Notes under the pieces: generated by a model
Databases searched by the model: none
What the model was told of the DNA's origin: nothing
What the model saw: the letters and a program-made list of their open reading frames with translations, nothing else
In this document: positions 8,371 to 17,238 of the stretch, piece by piece
Layout of the letters: the number at the start of each line of letters is the position of its first letter
Position numbering within the stretch: the stretch's first letter is position 1
Origin: Actinomadura rudentiformis
Lineage (GTDB): Bacteria > Actinomycetota > Actinomycetes > Streptosporangiales > Streptosporangiaceae
Assembly (NCBI RefSeq): GCF_008923185.1
Contig: NZ_WBMT01000023.1
Location: 62,001-126,000 of the forward strand
Direction: 5' to 3'
Length of the DNA stretch: 64,000 bases
Made by a program: the position numbers and the translations under genes

Positions 8371-8856
8371 TCAGTTCTGCTTCTGGCAATCGGTACCGAG
8401 GCAGTGCGCGTTCTCCACGATCGGACGGCCGTCCAACAAGATCGTGTAGTAGTGCTCCCGCTTCTCGCGCTCACCGGAGGCGAGGACCTGGACGGCCTTC
8501 TTGTCGGCCGTCGTCCCGGTGCAGGCCACGCGCATCTTGGCATCGGTCCAGCCGGGCATGTGCGCGCAGCTCAGCGCGGTGCTGAGGGGCACCCCGCGGC
8601 TCCGGAGCTCGGCACCCGCGGTGGTCCGCGTCGAGTTCAGCAGCTCGGCCTGAGTCTGGTAGCGGAGCTCCTTGGTGTCGATGAGGGTCGCGTAGACGAT
8701 CGTGGCGGCCACGCCGACCAGGACAAGGGCGGCGATGCCGAGGGCGATGACCCTCACCCGGTTGTCCTTGGCGGCGGCCTTCAGCCGGCCTGCGAGGTCA
8801 GGGGCATTGTCAGCGGAATTGTCTTTCGCGGAATCGTCATTCACAGCGGCGTTCAC
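8371..8856 (-). CDS. Membrane-anchored DUF4333 protein
   Basis: A 161-residue protein with a basic, hydrophilic N-terminus, one membrane helix at about residues 37-56, and an outside DUF4333 domain with its paired cysteines (LSCAHMPG, RVACTGTT, NAHCLGTDC). The topology suggests an extracytoplasmic domain held by a single signal-anchor helix. DUF4333 domains occur in actinobacterial envelope proteins and have no established function. The GTG at 8856 has a weak ribosome-binding site; later in-frame starts would still keep the helix. A second DUF4333 protein, made as a lipoprotein, is the next gene upstream. Confidence 0.8.
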   Translation of the reverse strand: MNAAVNDDSAKDNSADNAPDLAGRLKAAAKDNRVRVIALGIAALVLVGVAATIVYATLIDTKELRYQTQAELLNSTRTTAGAELRSRGVPLSTALSCAHMPGWTDAKMRVACTGTTADKKAVQVLASGEREKREHYYTILLDGRPIVENAHCLGTDCQKQN

Positions 8857-8938
8857 ACGCGTAGCGTCACCGCCGCCGGCCGGACACGGGCGCAGCGCCG
8901 GGCGGGTTTTCCACGGATCGGGTGAAACCGTTGCCCGA

Positions 8939-9310
8939 TCACGAGGATGCGGGAGGGCAGCCCAGCCCCAGGCAGTTCTGGTCGAGCACCGGTTTGCCGC
9001 CGACCGTGATCACGTACTGCTCGCGTGGATGGTCGGTGTCGGCCTGGGTGGCCTCGCCGGACACCACGACCGGAACGCCGGTGGTGGTCCGGCCCGTGCA
9101 CCGCACCCGGACCAGCGATTCGTCGCCGGTCGCCGGCATCTCGCACGAGGGTCGGCCCGCCAGCCGGACGCCCCGCTTCTCCAGCTCGGCGACGGTGCCG
9201 TCGGCGACCGCGTTGCGGTACGCGCCGTCGGAGATCCGCTGCATGAGGTCGCACGCGCTCAGCGTGCAGACGAGCAGAGCAGCCAGCAGGCCGGCACGGA
9301 GGGCCCTCAC
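8939..9310 (-). CDS. DUF4333 lipoprotein
   Basis: A 123-residue predicted lipoprotein: a short basic start, a hydrophobic stretch and the lipobox LSAC with the lipidated Cys at residue 20. The mature part is a DUF4333 domain (PSCEMPATGDESLVRVRCTG, then QNCLGLGC at the end) with four cysteines placed as in the neighbouring membrane-anchored paralogue. It would sit on the outer face of the cytoplasmic membrane; its role is unknown. The GTG at 9310 overlaps the stop of the alpha/beta hydrolase by 4 nt (GTGA), so the start is well supported and the genes are coupled. Confidence 0.82.
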   Translation of the reverse strand: MRALRAGLLAALLVCTLSACDLMQRISDGAYRNAVADGTVAELEKRGVRLAGRPSCEMPATGDESLVRVRCTGRTTTGVPVVVSGEATQADTDHPREQYVITVGGKPVLDQNCLGLGCPPASS

Positions 9311-10215
9311 GACTCTTCCCGGGCGGTCTGCCGGGTGGGCGGGGCCGGGCCGTCGAGGACCGCGGTCACGGCCTCGGCGACGGCCTCGGGCCGGTCCAGC
9401 TGCACCATGTGCCGGGTGCCTGGAAGCACCACCTGGCGGCCGTACGGGCTCATTTCGGCGAGACGCCGGTGCCCCGCGCGCCAGTTCTCGCGCTCGTCCT
9501 CCGACTGGCCGGGGTCGCCGAGCGCGGTCAGCACGACCAGCGGGATCGCGGGGAACGGCCGCCGCTCGCGCAGCCGGAACAGATCCTCGGCCATTTCCCG
9601 GTAGGCGAACTCCTCGGAGAGGACCGTGCCGAGCACCGTGCCCCGCCCGTACACCGAACGGACGGTCTCGGCCGGGACGGGCTCGCCGCGGTCGCTCGTG
9701 CACCGCATGACCAGCCGCCGCCCCGCCGGACCGACGACCTTGGACAGCCGGGTGAATCCCATGGCGGCACCCAGCGCCTTGGCCGCCGGGTCGAGCAGGG
9801 CCGCGAGCCGGACGCGGGCATGAGGTTCGCTTTCGCAGCTCGGATCCACGAGCACGAGCCCCCGGACGAGATCCGGGTGGAGCCGGGCGAGCGCCTCCGC
9901 GTGGAATCCCGCCACGGAATGAGCCACGACGATCACCGGCGCGCCGGCCCGCTCGGCGAGTCCGGCCAGGATCGTGACGTCGCGGCGCAGGCTGGGCGGG
10001 CTGGCCGCCAGCGGGCTCAGCCCGAGCCCGGGACGGTCGAAGTTGTAGACCCGGCACCGGCCCTCCAGCAGGTCGACGGACGGCTGCCAGTCGAACCACG
10101 CGCCGCCGAGCCCGCTGCTCAGCAGCAGCGGCGGCCCGTCGGCCGGGCCGCTGGTGACCAGGTGGACCTGTTCGCCGTCGACGTTCTCAAGCGTGATCCC
10201 GGGGGTGGGGGTCAT
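9307..10215 (-). CDS. Alpha/beta hydrolase
   Basis: A 302-residue alpha/beta-hydrolase-fold enzyme. The oxyanion/N-terminal motif LSSGLGGAWFDWQP is followed by a YNFDRPGLGLS strand and the nucleophile elbow VVAHSVAGFH (Ser in AHSVAG). The acid residue probably lies in TALGDPG, and the catalytic His in PGTRHMVQLDRPEAVAEAV near the C-terminus. The substrate is unknown; the fold includes esterases, lipases and haloperoxidase-like enzymes. The ATG at 10215 overlaps the stop of the DUF998 gene (ATGA), and its own stop overlaps the DUF4333 lipoprotein start, so these three genes form one operon. No signal peptide is visible. Confidence 0.88.
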   Translation of the reverse strand: MTPTPGITLENVDGEQVHLVTSGPADGPPLLLSSGLGGAWFDWQPSVDLLEGRCRVYNFDRPGLGLSPLAASPPSLRRDVTILAGLAERAGAPVIVVAHSVAGFHAEALARLHPDLVRGLVLVDPSCESEPHARVRLAALLDPAAKALGAAMGFTRLSKVVGPAGRRLVMRCTSDRGEPVPAETVRSVYGRGTVLGTVLSEEFAYREMAEDLFRLRERRPFPAIPLVVLTALGDPGQSEDERENWRAGHRRLAEMSPYGRQVVLPGTRHMVQLDRPEAVAEAVTAVLDGPAPPTRQTAREES

Positions 10216-11000
10216 CGGTGCGTCGTCTCCCGTTCGAGCCGGTCGCCGGAGGCGGACCGGCGGAGCCGCCGCCGGTCGTCGTACAGGGCCCAGGCGATGG
10301 CGACGAGCCCGAGGACCAGGATGCTGATCTGCACCCGCTGGATGAGGCCCAGCCAGCGGCCGAGGAGCATCGCCAGGACCGTGCTGAGCGCGAACGCGGT
10401 CTCGGCGACCGCCAGCAGCCAGCCCCAGCGAGCGAGGGCGGGCCACCAGCCGTACCGGCGGGCCGCGATCGACAAAGTGAGGAGCGCCGCCACCCCGAAG
10501 GCGATCACCATGCTGCTCGTGACGGCGTGGAACTGGTGGGAGAACGAGACGTTCTCCGATCGTTCCCGGAGCGAGCACCACGTCTCCAGGCTGGGCGCGC
10601 AGTCGAGCGGGAAGACCGCGTCGCCGATGGCGCACACCCCGAAGAGGCCCAGGAACGTCCAGCCGAGGGTCGACCACGGCCGTCGCGGCAGGGTCAGCAG
10701 GCAGGTGCCGGCCACCGTGATCGACAGCACGCCGGTGACGAAGTCCCCGGCGCTGTAGACCTGGTGGAACGGCTGGTCAACGGCCGAGAGCTCACTCACG
10801 TAACCATTGATGACGTCCAGGTCGGGACTGAGGAAATGTTCCAGCAGGAAGGTCGAATAGGTGATCGCGGCGAGGGTGGCGAGGACCACGGCAAAAGCCG
10901 GCACCGCTCCCGGCGCGTCGTCGCGCGGCTCCGGCTCCACCCGTCTCCCCTCGCCCGTACGGCCCGTGCCATCCACTACCAGTATTTCTGTAGCCAGCAT
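10212..11000 (-). CDS. DUF998 integral membrane protein
   Basis: A 262-residue protein with six or seven hydrophobic segments (first at about residues 33-55, last at about 218-240) and the DUF998 pattern: LDVINGYVSELSA after the first helix, GDFVTGVLS in the second, and HAVTSSMVIAFGVAALL later. DUF998 proteins are membrane proteins of unknown function. The ATG at 11000 is the longest start; a GTG eight or nine codons later would be equally compatible with the first helix. It is first in an overlapping operon with the alpha/beta hydrolase and the DUF4333 lipoprotein, and it is divergent from the kamA-like gene. Confidence 0.82.
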   Translation of the reverse strand: MLATEILVVDGTGRTGEGRRVEPEPRDDAPGAVPAFAVVLATLAAITYSTFLLEHFLSPDLDVINGYVSELSAVDQPFHQVYSAGDFVTGVLSITVAGTCLLTLPRRPWSTLGWTFLGLFGVCAIGDAVFPLDCAPSLETWCSLRERSENVSFSHQFHAVTSSMVIAFGVAALLTLSIAARRYGWWPALARWGWLLAVAETAFALSTVLAMLLGRWLGLIQRVQISILVLGLVAIAWALYDDRRRLRRSASGDRLERETTHR

Positions 11001-11112
11001 AAGGACGTGACCCGGGCGCCACTTTCACGTGCCGTAATCGTTGTACTAGCGGTGGACCACCGGAACCCGGTATCTGGCGGTTCGACTGGCTCGGGGCATG
11101 ACCAGCTTCTTT

Positions 11113-11130
11113 GTACCCTGGAGGGGGTAC
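11113..11130. promoter_or_regulatory. Inverted repeat upstream of the KamA-type gene
   Basis: GTACCC (11113-11118) and GGGTAC (11125-11130) form a 6-bp inverted repeat with a 6-bp spacer in the 251-bp divergent region between the DUF998 and KamA-type genes. It could be an operator half-site pair or the foot of a transcript leader; nothing ties it to a known regulator. The rest of this intergenic stretch shows only the AAGGAG ribosome-binding site before the GTG at 11252. Confidence 0.3.
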
Positions 11131-11251
11131 CTATTCGGCATGAAGGTGGATCAAAGGCTTCAATGGGGGTGAATCGGGGCTCATTGATCACTGTCCGTGA
11201 CGACGCGCCCCGGCGCGCGTTTCCCCGCTGACTTTCAAGGAGTACCAACAC

Positions 11252-12568
11252 GTGACTTTGGTGAACGACGCGGCTCCCGCAGTGCGATCCACTGGTCGCA
11301 AGTTCCGCGCCTTCACGGCGAAGCATCTCGACGAGCTCACCGCTCGTGCGGGGCTCTCGCCCGAACAGCAGCTCGAGACCCGGGCGGTGGCGACGGTCCT
11401 GCCGTTTCGGACCAACCAGTACGTGATCGACGAGCTCATCGACTGGTCGGCGGCACCCGAGGATCCGATCTACCGGCTGGTCTTCCCCATGGCGGACATG
11501 CTCCCCGCCGAAGACGTCGCGCACCTCTCGGACCTCCTCCGCAGGGAGGCTCCCAAGGCCGAGGTGGATGCGGCGGCCCGCGCCGTCCGGATGAAGCTCA
11601 ACCCGCATCCGGCCGGGCAGATGGAGCTCAACATCCCGAGCTTCGGGGACGGCAAGATCCCGGGCCTGCAGCACAAGTACGACGAGACCGTGCTGTACTT
11701 CCCCAAACAGGGTCAGACCTGTCACGCGTACTGCACCTACTGCTTCCGCTGGGCGCAGTTCGTGGGCGAGGCCGACCTCAAGATGGCCGGCGACGACACC
11801 CAGCAGCTGCGCGACTACGTGCTCGCCCACCCCGAGGTGACCAGCGTCCTGTTCACCGGCGGCGACGCCATGATCATGGGTGAGCCGGTGCTCCGCCGCT
11901 ACGTCGAGCCGCTGCTCGACCTGGAGCAGCTGGAGTCGATCCGCATCGGCACCAAGTCGCTGGCCTACTGGCCGCAGAAGTTCGTGACCGACCCGGACGC
12001 CGACGCCATGCTGGGCCTGTTCGAGCAGGTCGTCGAGGCCGGCAAGAACCTGGCGTTCATGGCGCACTTCACGCATCCGCGCGAGCTGGAGCCCCTCGTC
12101 GTCACCGAGGCGGTCCGCCGGATCCGCGACACCGGGGCGGTCATCCGCACCCAGGCGCCGCTGATCCGCACGATCAACGACGACCCGGCGGTCTGGGAGA
12201 GCATGTGGCGCACCCAGACGCGGATGGGCATGGTCCCGTACTACTTCTTCGTGGAGCGTGACACCGGGCCGCAGGACTACTTCGCGGTACCGCTGGCACG
12301 GGCGTACGAGATCTTCCGGACCGCCTACCAGAACGTGTCGGGGCTCTCCCGGACCGTCCGCGGGCCGTCCATGTCGGCGACCCCCGGCAAGGTGTGCGTG
12401 GACGGCGTGCTGGACCTGATGGGCGAGAAGGTCTTCGCCCTGCACTTCATCCAGGCCCGCAACGCCGACCTGGTCGGCAAGCCGTTCTTCGCCAAGTACG
12501 ATCCGGACGCCGTCTGGCTGGACGATCTCAAGCCGGCCTTCGCCGACCGCTTCCCGTTCGAGGTCTGA
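11252..12568 (+). CDS. KamA-family radical SAM protein (lysine 2,3-aminomutase-like)
   Basis: A 438-residue radical S-adenosylmethionine enzyme with the cluster-binding motif CHAYCTYC (Cys157, Cys161, Cys164) and the KamA-family context FPKQGQTCHAYCTYCFRWAQF, VLFTGGDAMIM and RTQAPLIRTIND. Lysine 2,3-aminomutases use a 4Fe-4S cluster, SAM and pyridoxal phosphate to make beta-lysine; relatives act on glutamate or on the lysine of EF-P. The length fits full KamA proteins (about 415-470) better than short EpmB proteins (about 340). No lysine-degradation or EF-P gene is nearby, so the substrate is open. The GTG at 11252 has a strong AAGGAG ribosome-binding site. A 22-bp hairpin ends the transcript. 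Confidence 0.9.
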   Translation: MTLVNDAAPAVRSTGRKFRAFTAKHLDELTARAGLSPEQQLETRAVATVLPFRTNQYVIDELIDWSAAPEDPIYRLVFPMADMLPAEDVAHLSDLLRREAPKAEVDAAARAVRMKLNPHPAGQMELNIPSFGDGKIPGLQHKYDETVLYFPKQGQTCHAYCTYCFRWAQFVGEADLKMAGDDTQQLRDYVLAHPEVTSVLFTGGDAMIMGEPVLRRYVEPLLDLEQLESIRIGTKSLAYWPQKFVTDPDADAMLGLFEQVVEAGKNLAFMAHFTHPRELEPLVVTEAVRRIRDTGAVIRTQAPLIRTINDDPAVWESMWRTQTRMGMVPYYFFVERDTGPQDYFAVPLARAYEIFRTAYQNVSGLSRTVRGPSMSATPGKVCVDGVLDLMGEKVFALHFIQARNADLVGKPFFAKYDPDAVWLDDLKPAFADRFPFEV

Positions 12569-12591
12569 CAAGGCAGTCCGACGAGGCGGTT

Positions 12592-12648
12592 CGGGCCACG
12601 GCGAGCCGGCCAGGGTGGCGTACCCACACCCTGGCTCGCCGTGGCCCG
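12592..12648. terminator. Long hairpin terminator between the KamA-type gene and the UbiB-type kinase gene
   Basis: The right arm at 12627-12648 (22 nt, starting CACCCTGG and ending TGGCCCG) is fully complementary to 12592-12617 except for a 4-nt bulge on the left arm. This very stable stem lies between convergent genes and probably stops both transcripts. Confidence 0.85.
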
Positions 12649-12673
12649 GCACGCTTCGACTCAACCCGCTCGC

Positions 12674-14689
12674 TCAGCGCGCCGGCCGATGGTCGGCCCG
12701 GAAGATCGTGAACAGCACGCGCAGCACGAGGATCGAGCTGACCCCGAGCAGCCCATAGCCCAGCACCTCGAACAGACCGACGTCCCGCGTGACCTGCGGC
12801 CCGCCCGCCGTACCCAGCAGCATGGCGGCGACCACGGCGGTCGTGGCGCCCAGCACGGTCAGCAGCACCTGGTGCAGCATCCCGGTCACGACGTGGCGAT
12901 CACGCTCGTCGGCGAAGAGCCGGACGTTGACACCCAGCCGGCCCTGTTCCAGCGAGTGGGTGATCCGGTCGAACCGGCGCGGCAGCCTGCGCAGTACCGG
13001 CAACATCCCGAGCAGCTCGCCCGTGAGCGACTCCTTGAGCGCGCCGGGGGCCAGCCGTTCGGTGAAATGGGCGGCGGCGAAGTCCTGCGCGGCGGCGACG
13101 ATGCTGAACGAGGGGTCGAGCCGGGTCAGCGTCCCCTCGATCGTCGCCAGCGCCCGGAACACAGCGGCGATCTCGGGATGGACCGCGAGCCGGAACGCCG
13201 CCATCAGCCGGAACAGCTCCGTGAACATGTCCACCCCCGGCGCCAGGCCCGCGCTGAGATGCCGCGCCATGAACTGCCCGAGCGCCCGTTCCAGCCGTTC
13301 CTCGTCGATCTCCTCCGGCCGGGTGACGACCTCCAGGAGCGCGTCGGACAGCGCCGCCGGGTCGCCGCGGCCGACCGCGATGAGGATGTCCTGGAGCGAA
13401 CCGCGCATCCGCGCGTCCAGCCGCCCGACCGATCCGAAGTCCAGCAGCGCGAGGCCGCCGTCGCGCATCAGCAGGATGTTGCCCGGGTGGGGATCGGCGT
13501 GGAACGTACCGTCCCGCATGATCTGTGTGAGCAGGCCGTCCAGCAGGGTCCGCGCCAGCTTCGCCCGGTCGAGCCCGCGCTCTTCGATGAGCCTGTCGGC
13601 GGCGCCGAGCGGCACGCCGTCCAGCCATTCCTGGATCAGGACGCGGCCGGTGCTCCGCTCCGGGTGCAGCGCGGGCAGGCGCAGGCCGGTCGGGCCGCCC
13701 GCGCCGATGGCCGTGGTGTTGCGCGCCTCCACGTGGAAGTCCAGCTCCTCGCGGAGCGCGACGCCGAAGCCGTGCGCGAGCTCGACCGCGCCGAGTGACG
13801 GCCCCCACCGGGTACGCCGTTCGAGCGTGGCGGCCAGCCGGTTCACGAGGTCGAGGTCACGTTCGACCAGCGGCCGGATGCCAGGACGCTGCACCTTGAC
13901 GACGACCTCGGCCCCCGACCGCAGCCGCGCCCGGTGCACCTGCGCGATGGAGGCGGCTGCCAACGGCACCGGGTCGAACTCGGCGAACACCGTGTACGGC
14001 GACTCCCCGAGTTCCTCGGTGAGCACCCGTTCCACCTCGGCGGCGGGCGCGGGCGGGACCTTGTCCTGAAGGTGGGAGAGCTCGTCGATGAAGGCCTGCG
14101 GCAGCAGGTCCCGGCGGGTGGACAGCACCTGCCCGAACTTGACGAACGTGACGCCGCCCTCCTGCAGCGCCAACCGGAGCGAGCGAGCCAGGGAGGCCCC
14201 GTCGCCCCGGCCCCTGCCCCGGCGCCCGCGCAGGTAGGGCCCGAGGCCGTGGCGGACGGCGATCCGGGTGATCTGGTAGTAGCGCCGGGTCCGCGCGATC
14301 CGCCGCCGGGTGGCCACGACCAGCTCGTGGGGCCGGGGCAGCGATCCCGTCGGCACGAGCGCCTCGGCCACCACGATGAACGTCATGGCGGTCAGCACCG
14401 CCGAGCCCAGCGAGGCGGCGAAGTACAGGCCGGGATCGTCCTTCTGAAGCCCGCCGGCGAGGAACCCGGGGAGGGAGAAGCCGATCAGCCCGCCGACGGC
14501 CGTCCTGGCCGTTCCGACGGGCAAGCCCAGCAACCGGCGACTGGCCCAGGCCAGTCCCGCGATGAGGAGGACCCCGCTCGCCAGCGCCGCCGCCCAGAGG
14601 GCGGGGTTCATGGACATGGACGGGGACGGGGGGTCGGAGAAGAGGGGGATGGTCACGCAGACCATGATCGCGGTCGGACCGGGCGTCAC
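12674..14689 (-). CDS. AarF/UbiB-family atypical protein kinase
   Basis: A protein of up to 671 residues with the ABC1/ADCK/UbiB kinase-like fold. It has a KFGQVLSTRRDLLP segment (the family KxGQ motif), VVKVQRPGI with the nucleotide-contacting Lys, HADPHPGNIL in the catalytic loop and LLDFGSVGRL as the metal-binding DFG. Hydrophobic segments lie near residues 30-60 and 75-105, and two more helices at the C-terminus, so it is membrane bound. UbiB proteins support isoprenoid-quinone synthesis, probably as ATPases. The GTG at 14689 gives the longest form. The two ATGs at 14617 and 14611 directly before the first membrane helix (MNPALWAAAL) are plausible starts but lack clear ribosome-binding sites. 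Confidence 0.88.
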   Translation of the reverse strand: MTPGPTAIMVCVTIPLFSDPPSPSMSMNPALWAAALASGVLLIAGLAWASRRLLGLPVGTARTAVGGLIGFSLPGFLAGGLQKDDPGLYFAASLGSAVLTAMTFIVVAEALVPTGSLPRPHELVVATRRRIARTRRYYQITRIAVRHGLGPYLRGRRGRGRGDGASLARSLRLALQEGGVTFVKFGQVLSTRRDLLPQAFIDELSHLQDKVPPAPAAEVERVLTEELGESPYTVFAEFDPVPLAAASIAQVHRARLRSGAEVVVKVQRPGIRPLVERDLDLVNRLAATLERRTRWGPSLGAVELAHGFGVALREELDFHVEARNTTAIGAGGPTGLRLPALHPERSTGRVLIQEWLDGVPLGAADRLIEERGLDRAKLARTLLDGLLTQIMRDGTFHADPHPGNILLMRDGGLALLDFGSVGRLDARMRGSLQDILIAVGRGDPAALSDALLEVVTRPEEIDEERLERALGQFMARHLSAGLAPGVDMFTELFRLMAAFRLAVHPEIAAVFRALATIEGTLTRLDPSFSIVAAAQDFAAAHFTERLAPGALKESLTGELLGMLPVLRRLPRRFDRITHSLEQGRLGVNVRLFADERDRHVVTGMLHQVLLTVLGATTAVVAAMLLGTAGGPQVTRDVGLFEVLGYGLLGVSSILVLRVLFTIFRADHRPAR

Positions 14690-14792
14690 TGCTCCCGCCC
14701 CGGGGCGAGAACGTTCCCCCGCACGGGGGAACGCGACGATGACCGCGGCGAACGAGCGGCTGGAGCTCGCGCGGACGCCCGGTCCGGACGCG

Positions 14793-15308
14793 TCAGTGGC
14801 CGTAGACGGGGACGATCGAGGCCCTGGCCAGGGTGTGGGCCGTGATGTTGAAGCCCGCCACGGCGGGGGAGACGTCCGAATCGATGCCCAGCGTCTCCAC
14901 GTCCAGGGCGTGCACCGTGAAGACGTACCGGTGGGGCGTCCCGGGCGGCGGGGCGGAGCCGCCGAACGCCTTGGTCCCGTAGTCGTTGCGCGCCTGGATC
15001 CCGGTCTTGGAGTCTTCAGACCCGGCGCCGGTGGGCAGCTCGGTCACGTCGGCCGGGATGTCGAACACCACCCAGTGCCAGAAACCGCTGCCGGTCGGCG
15101 CGTCCGGGTCGAAGCAGGTCACCGCGAAGCTCTTGGTCTCCGCCGGGAACCCCGACCAGCGCAGGTGCGGGGAGAGGTTCTCGCCGCTGAAGCCCCAGTC
15201 GTTGAAGACGTGCCTGTTCGAGAGCTGCTCGCCGTGGGTCACATCGTCGCTCTCGACGGTGAACGACGGCACCTCGGGCAGATGCTCGTGCGGAAGGGGA
15301 GCGGGCAT
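14793..15308 (-). CDS. YbhB/YbcL family Raf-kinase-inhibitor-like protein
   Basis: A 171-residue PEBP-fold protein. It shows the family blocks FSGENLSPHLRWSGFP (ligand pocket), VTCFDPDAPTGSGFWHWVVFDIP (the DPDAP and HW residues of the anion-binding site) and GTPHRYVFTVHALD. Bacterial members bind small anions or phospholipid head groups; no enzymatic activity is established. The ATG at 15308 is 53 bp downstream of a sugar ABC permease on the same strand, so it may be the last gene of that operon, although a separate promoter is possible. Confidence 0.92.
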   Translation of the reverse strand: MPAPLPHEHLPEVPSFTVESDDVTHGEQLSNRHVFNDWGFSGENLSPHLRWSGFPAETKSFAVTCFDPDAPTGSGFWHWVVFDIPADVTELPTGAGSEDSKTGIQARNDYGTKAFGGSAPPPGTPHRYVFTVHALDVETLGIDSDVSPAVAGFNITAHTLARASIVPVYGH

Positions 15309-15361
15309 GGCGGCCTCCTCGTCAGACGGTCGTTGTCGCCTCCATCTCTACCAGTGGACGT

Positions 15362-16279
15362 TCAGGTCTTCACGGCGCCCATCGTGAAGCCCGTCACGAA
15401 ACGATCGAGGAAGAGGTTGAACAGGAACGCGATCGGGACGGCCATGGTCACCGTGGCGGCCTGGAGCGACTGCCAGAAGAAGACGTCGCCGCGGATCAGC
15501 TGGGTCGGCACGCCCGTGCTGACGACCATCTCCGGGCTCGCCGACACGAACGCCAGCGCGTACACGAACTCGCTGGCCGTCAGGGTGAAGCTGAAGACGA
15601 CGACGGCGACGATCCCGGGGAAGACGAGCGGGAGGACCGCCCGCCCGAACGCGCCCAGCCGGCTGTAGCCGTCGACCATCGCCTGCTCCTCGACGTCCTT
15701 CGGCACCGCCTTCAGGAACCCGATCAGGAGCCATACCGACACCGGCACGGTGATCGTCGGATAGACGACGACCATCGACCAGATCGTGTCCTCCAGCCCG
15801 AGCGCTACCACGACGCGGGTCAGTGACAGGAACAGCAGCGACGGCGGGACCAGGTAGACCAGAAAGATCGCGATGCCCATCGGGGTGCCCCACGGCCGGT
15901 TGAGGCGCGCCAGGGAGTACGCGGCGGGCAGCGCCAGGGCGAGCGTGAGCACGACGACGAGGGCGCCGACCAGAAGCGTGTTGACCACGAACGTGAGGAA
16001 CGGCGTGTCGCTGAAGAGGAACCTCACGTGGTCGGGCGTGGCGGGCTCGTTGAAGAGGAACGGGCTGCTCTCCGGGTTGTAGAGGTCGCGGTTCTGCTTG
16101 AACGCGCTGACGGCGCTCCACAGGAACGGAAGGGCGCAGACGAGCGACGCCAGCACCGCCGCCCCGTACACCCCGCACCGCGCGAGGACATGCCGGATCG
16201 CGTACCGCCGCCGGAGCCGCTCCACCTCCTGCGAGGTCTGCCGTGGCGCCCCGTCCTTCGTCACCAGGGTGTTGGTCAC
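15362..16279 (-). CDS. Carbohydrate ABC transporter permease (MalG-type)
   Basis: A 305-residue inner-membrane permease with six predicted helices and the EAA loop EEQAMVDGYSRLGAFGRAVLPL near residue 197, which docks on the ATPase. The cytoplasmic N-terminus, the first helix at about residues 36-58 and the long second loop are typical of MalG/AraQ-type subunits. The GTG at 16279 overlaps the stop of the other permease by 4 nt (GTGA), which fixes the start and shows translational coupling. It is last in the order binding protein, ATPase, permease, permease. Confidence 0.92.
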   Translation of the reverse strand: MTNTLVTKDGAPRQTSQEVERLRRRYAIRHVLARCGVYGAAVLASLVCALPFLWSAVSAFKQNRDLYNPESSPFLFNEPATPDHVRFLFSDTPFLTFVVNTLLVGALVVVLTLALALPAAYSLARLNRPWGTPMGIAIFLVYLVPPSLLFLSLTRVVVALGLEDTIWSMVVVYPTITVPVSVWLLIGFLKAVPKDVEEQAMVDGYSRLGAFGRAVLPLVFPGIVAVVVFSFTLTASEFVYALAFVSASPEMVVSTGVPTQLIRGDVFFWQSLQAATVTMAVPIAFLFNLFLDRFVTGFTMGAVKT

Positions 16280-17238
16280 TGCGACTCCAAGCGACGGACG
16301 GCGCGCAAGATCGCGATCGCGCCCGCGAGCAGGATCGGGAAGAGGAACAGCGCGATCGCCGCGCCCTGGCCGACGTCGCCGCCCTCGATGCCGCGGAAGT
16401 AGGCCCACGACGCCAGGACGTCGGTCGAGTGGGTGGGGCCGCCGCGCGTCAGCACGTACGACACGGTCATGTCGGTGAACGTCATGATGGCGCCGAACAA
16501 CCCGGCGACCGCGATCACCGGCAGCGTGAGCGGGATCGTCACCTCGAACATCCGCCGCCAGAAGCCCGCCCCGTCGATGCGGGCGGCCTCGTCGATGTCG
16601 CGCGGGATGGCCACCAGCCCGGCCATCACGATCACCGCAGCCAGCGGGGTGAGCCGCCACACCTGGACCGCGATCACCGACACCATCGCCGCCGAGGGCC
16701 GCCCGAGCCACACCACATTGGTGTCGATCACGCCGAGCTGGCGGAGCACCCAGTCGACCGGTGAGTAGATCGAGTCCAGGAACCACAACCACGAGATCGT
16801 CGACAGCGCCACCGGCGTCGTCCACGGCAGCAGCACCAGGAAGCGCACGAACCACTTGCCGCGGAAGTCGGCCACCAGGATGTTGGCCAGGATCTTGCCC
16901 AGCAGCACGATGAAGATCATGGTGATCACGGTGAAGACCACCGTGTTGACCAGCGACCGCCAGAACACCCGGTCGTCGAAGATCGCCTCGAAGTTGCGGA
17001 ACCCGACGAAGTCGTACGAGGGGTCGCCGGTCGTCACGTCCGAGAACGCGAACGCGATGGCCAGCAGGAACGGCACGCCCACCAGCGCGATGATGTAGAC
17101 CACCGAGGGCAGCAACATCGCCCACGCCAGGAATCCCTCCCGGTCGGCGAGCCCCGGCTTGGAACGCCGGGCCGGCCGGAACCTGCCGTCCGGCGGACCG
17201 GCCGGCGGGCCGCCCCGGCGCATCCGCGCATGGGTCAC
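16276..17238 (-). CDS. Sugar ABC transporter permease (MalF-type)
   Basis: A 320-residue permease with six membrane helices (first at about residues 38-60) and the EAA motif IDEAARIDGAGFWRRMFEVTIP near residue 211. The proline/glycine/arginine-rich N-terminus is cytoplasmic. It pairs with the downstream MalG-type permease to form the channel. GTG starts at 17238 and 16279 each overlap the preceding stop by 4 nt, so ATPase and both permeases are made in balanced amounts. The family is CUT1-like, which usually imports oligosaccharides or glycerol phosphate; the sugar cannot be inferred. Confidence 0.92.
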   Translation of the reverse strand: MTHARMRRGGPPAGPPDGRFRPARRSKPGLADREGFLAWAMLLPSVVYIIALVGVPFLLAIAFAFSDVTTGDPSYDFVGFRNFEAIFDDRVFWRSLVNTVVFTVITMIFIVLLGKILANILVADFRGKWFVRFLVLLPWTTPVALSTISWLWFLDSIYSPVDWVLRQLGVIDTNVVWLGRPSAAMVSVIAVQVWRLTPLAAVIVMAGLVAIPRDIDEAARIDGAGFWRRMFEVTIPLTLPVIAVAGLFGAIMTFTDMTVSYVLTRGGPTHSTDVLASWAYFRGIEGGDVGQGAAIALFLFPILLAGAIAILRAVRRLESQ

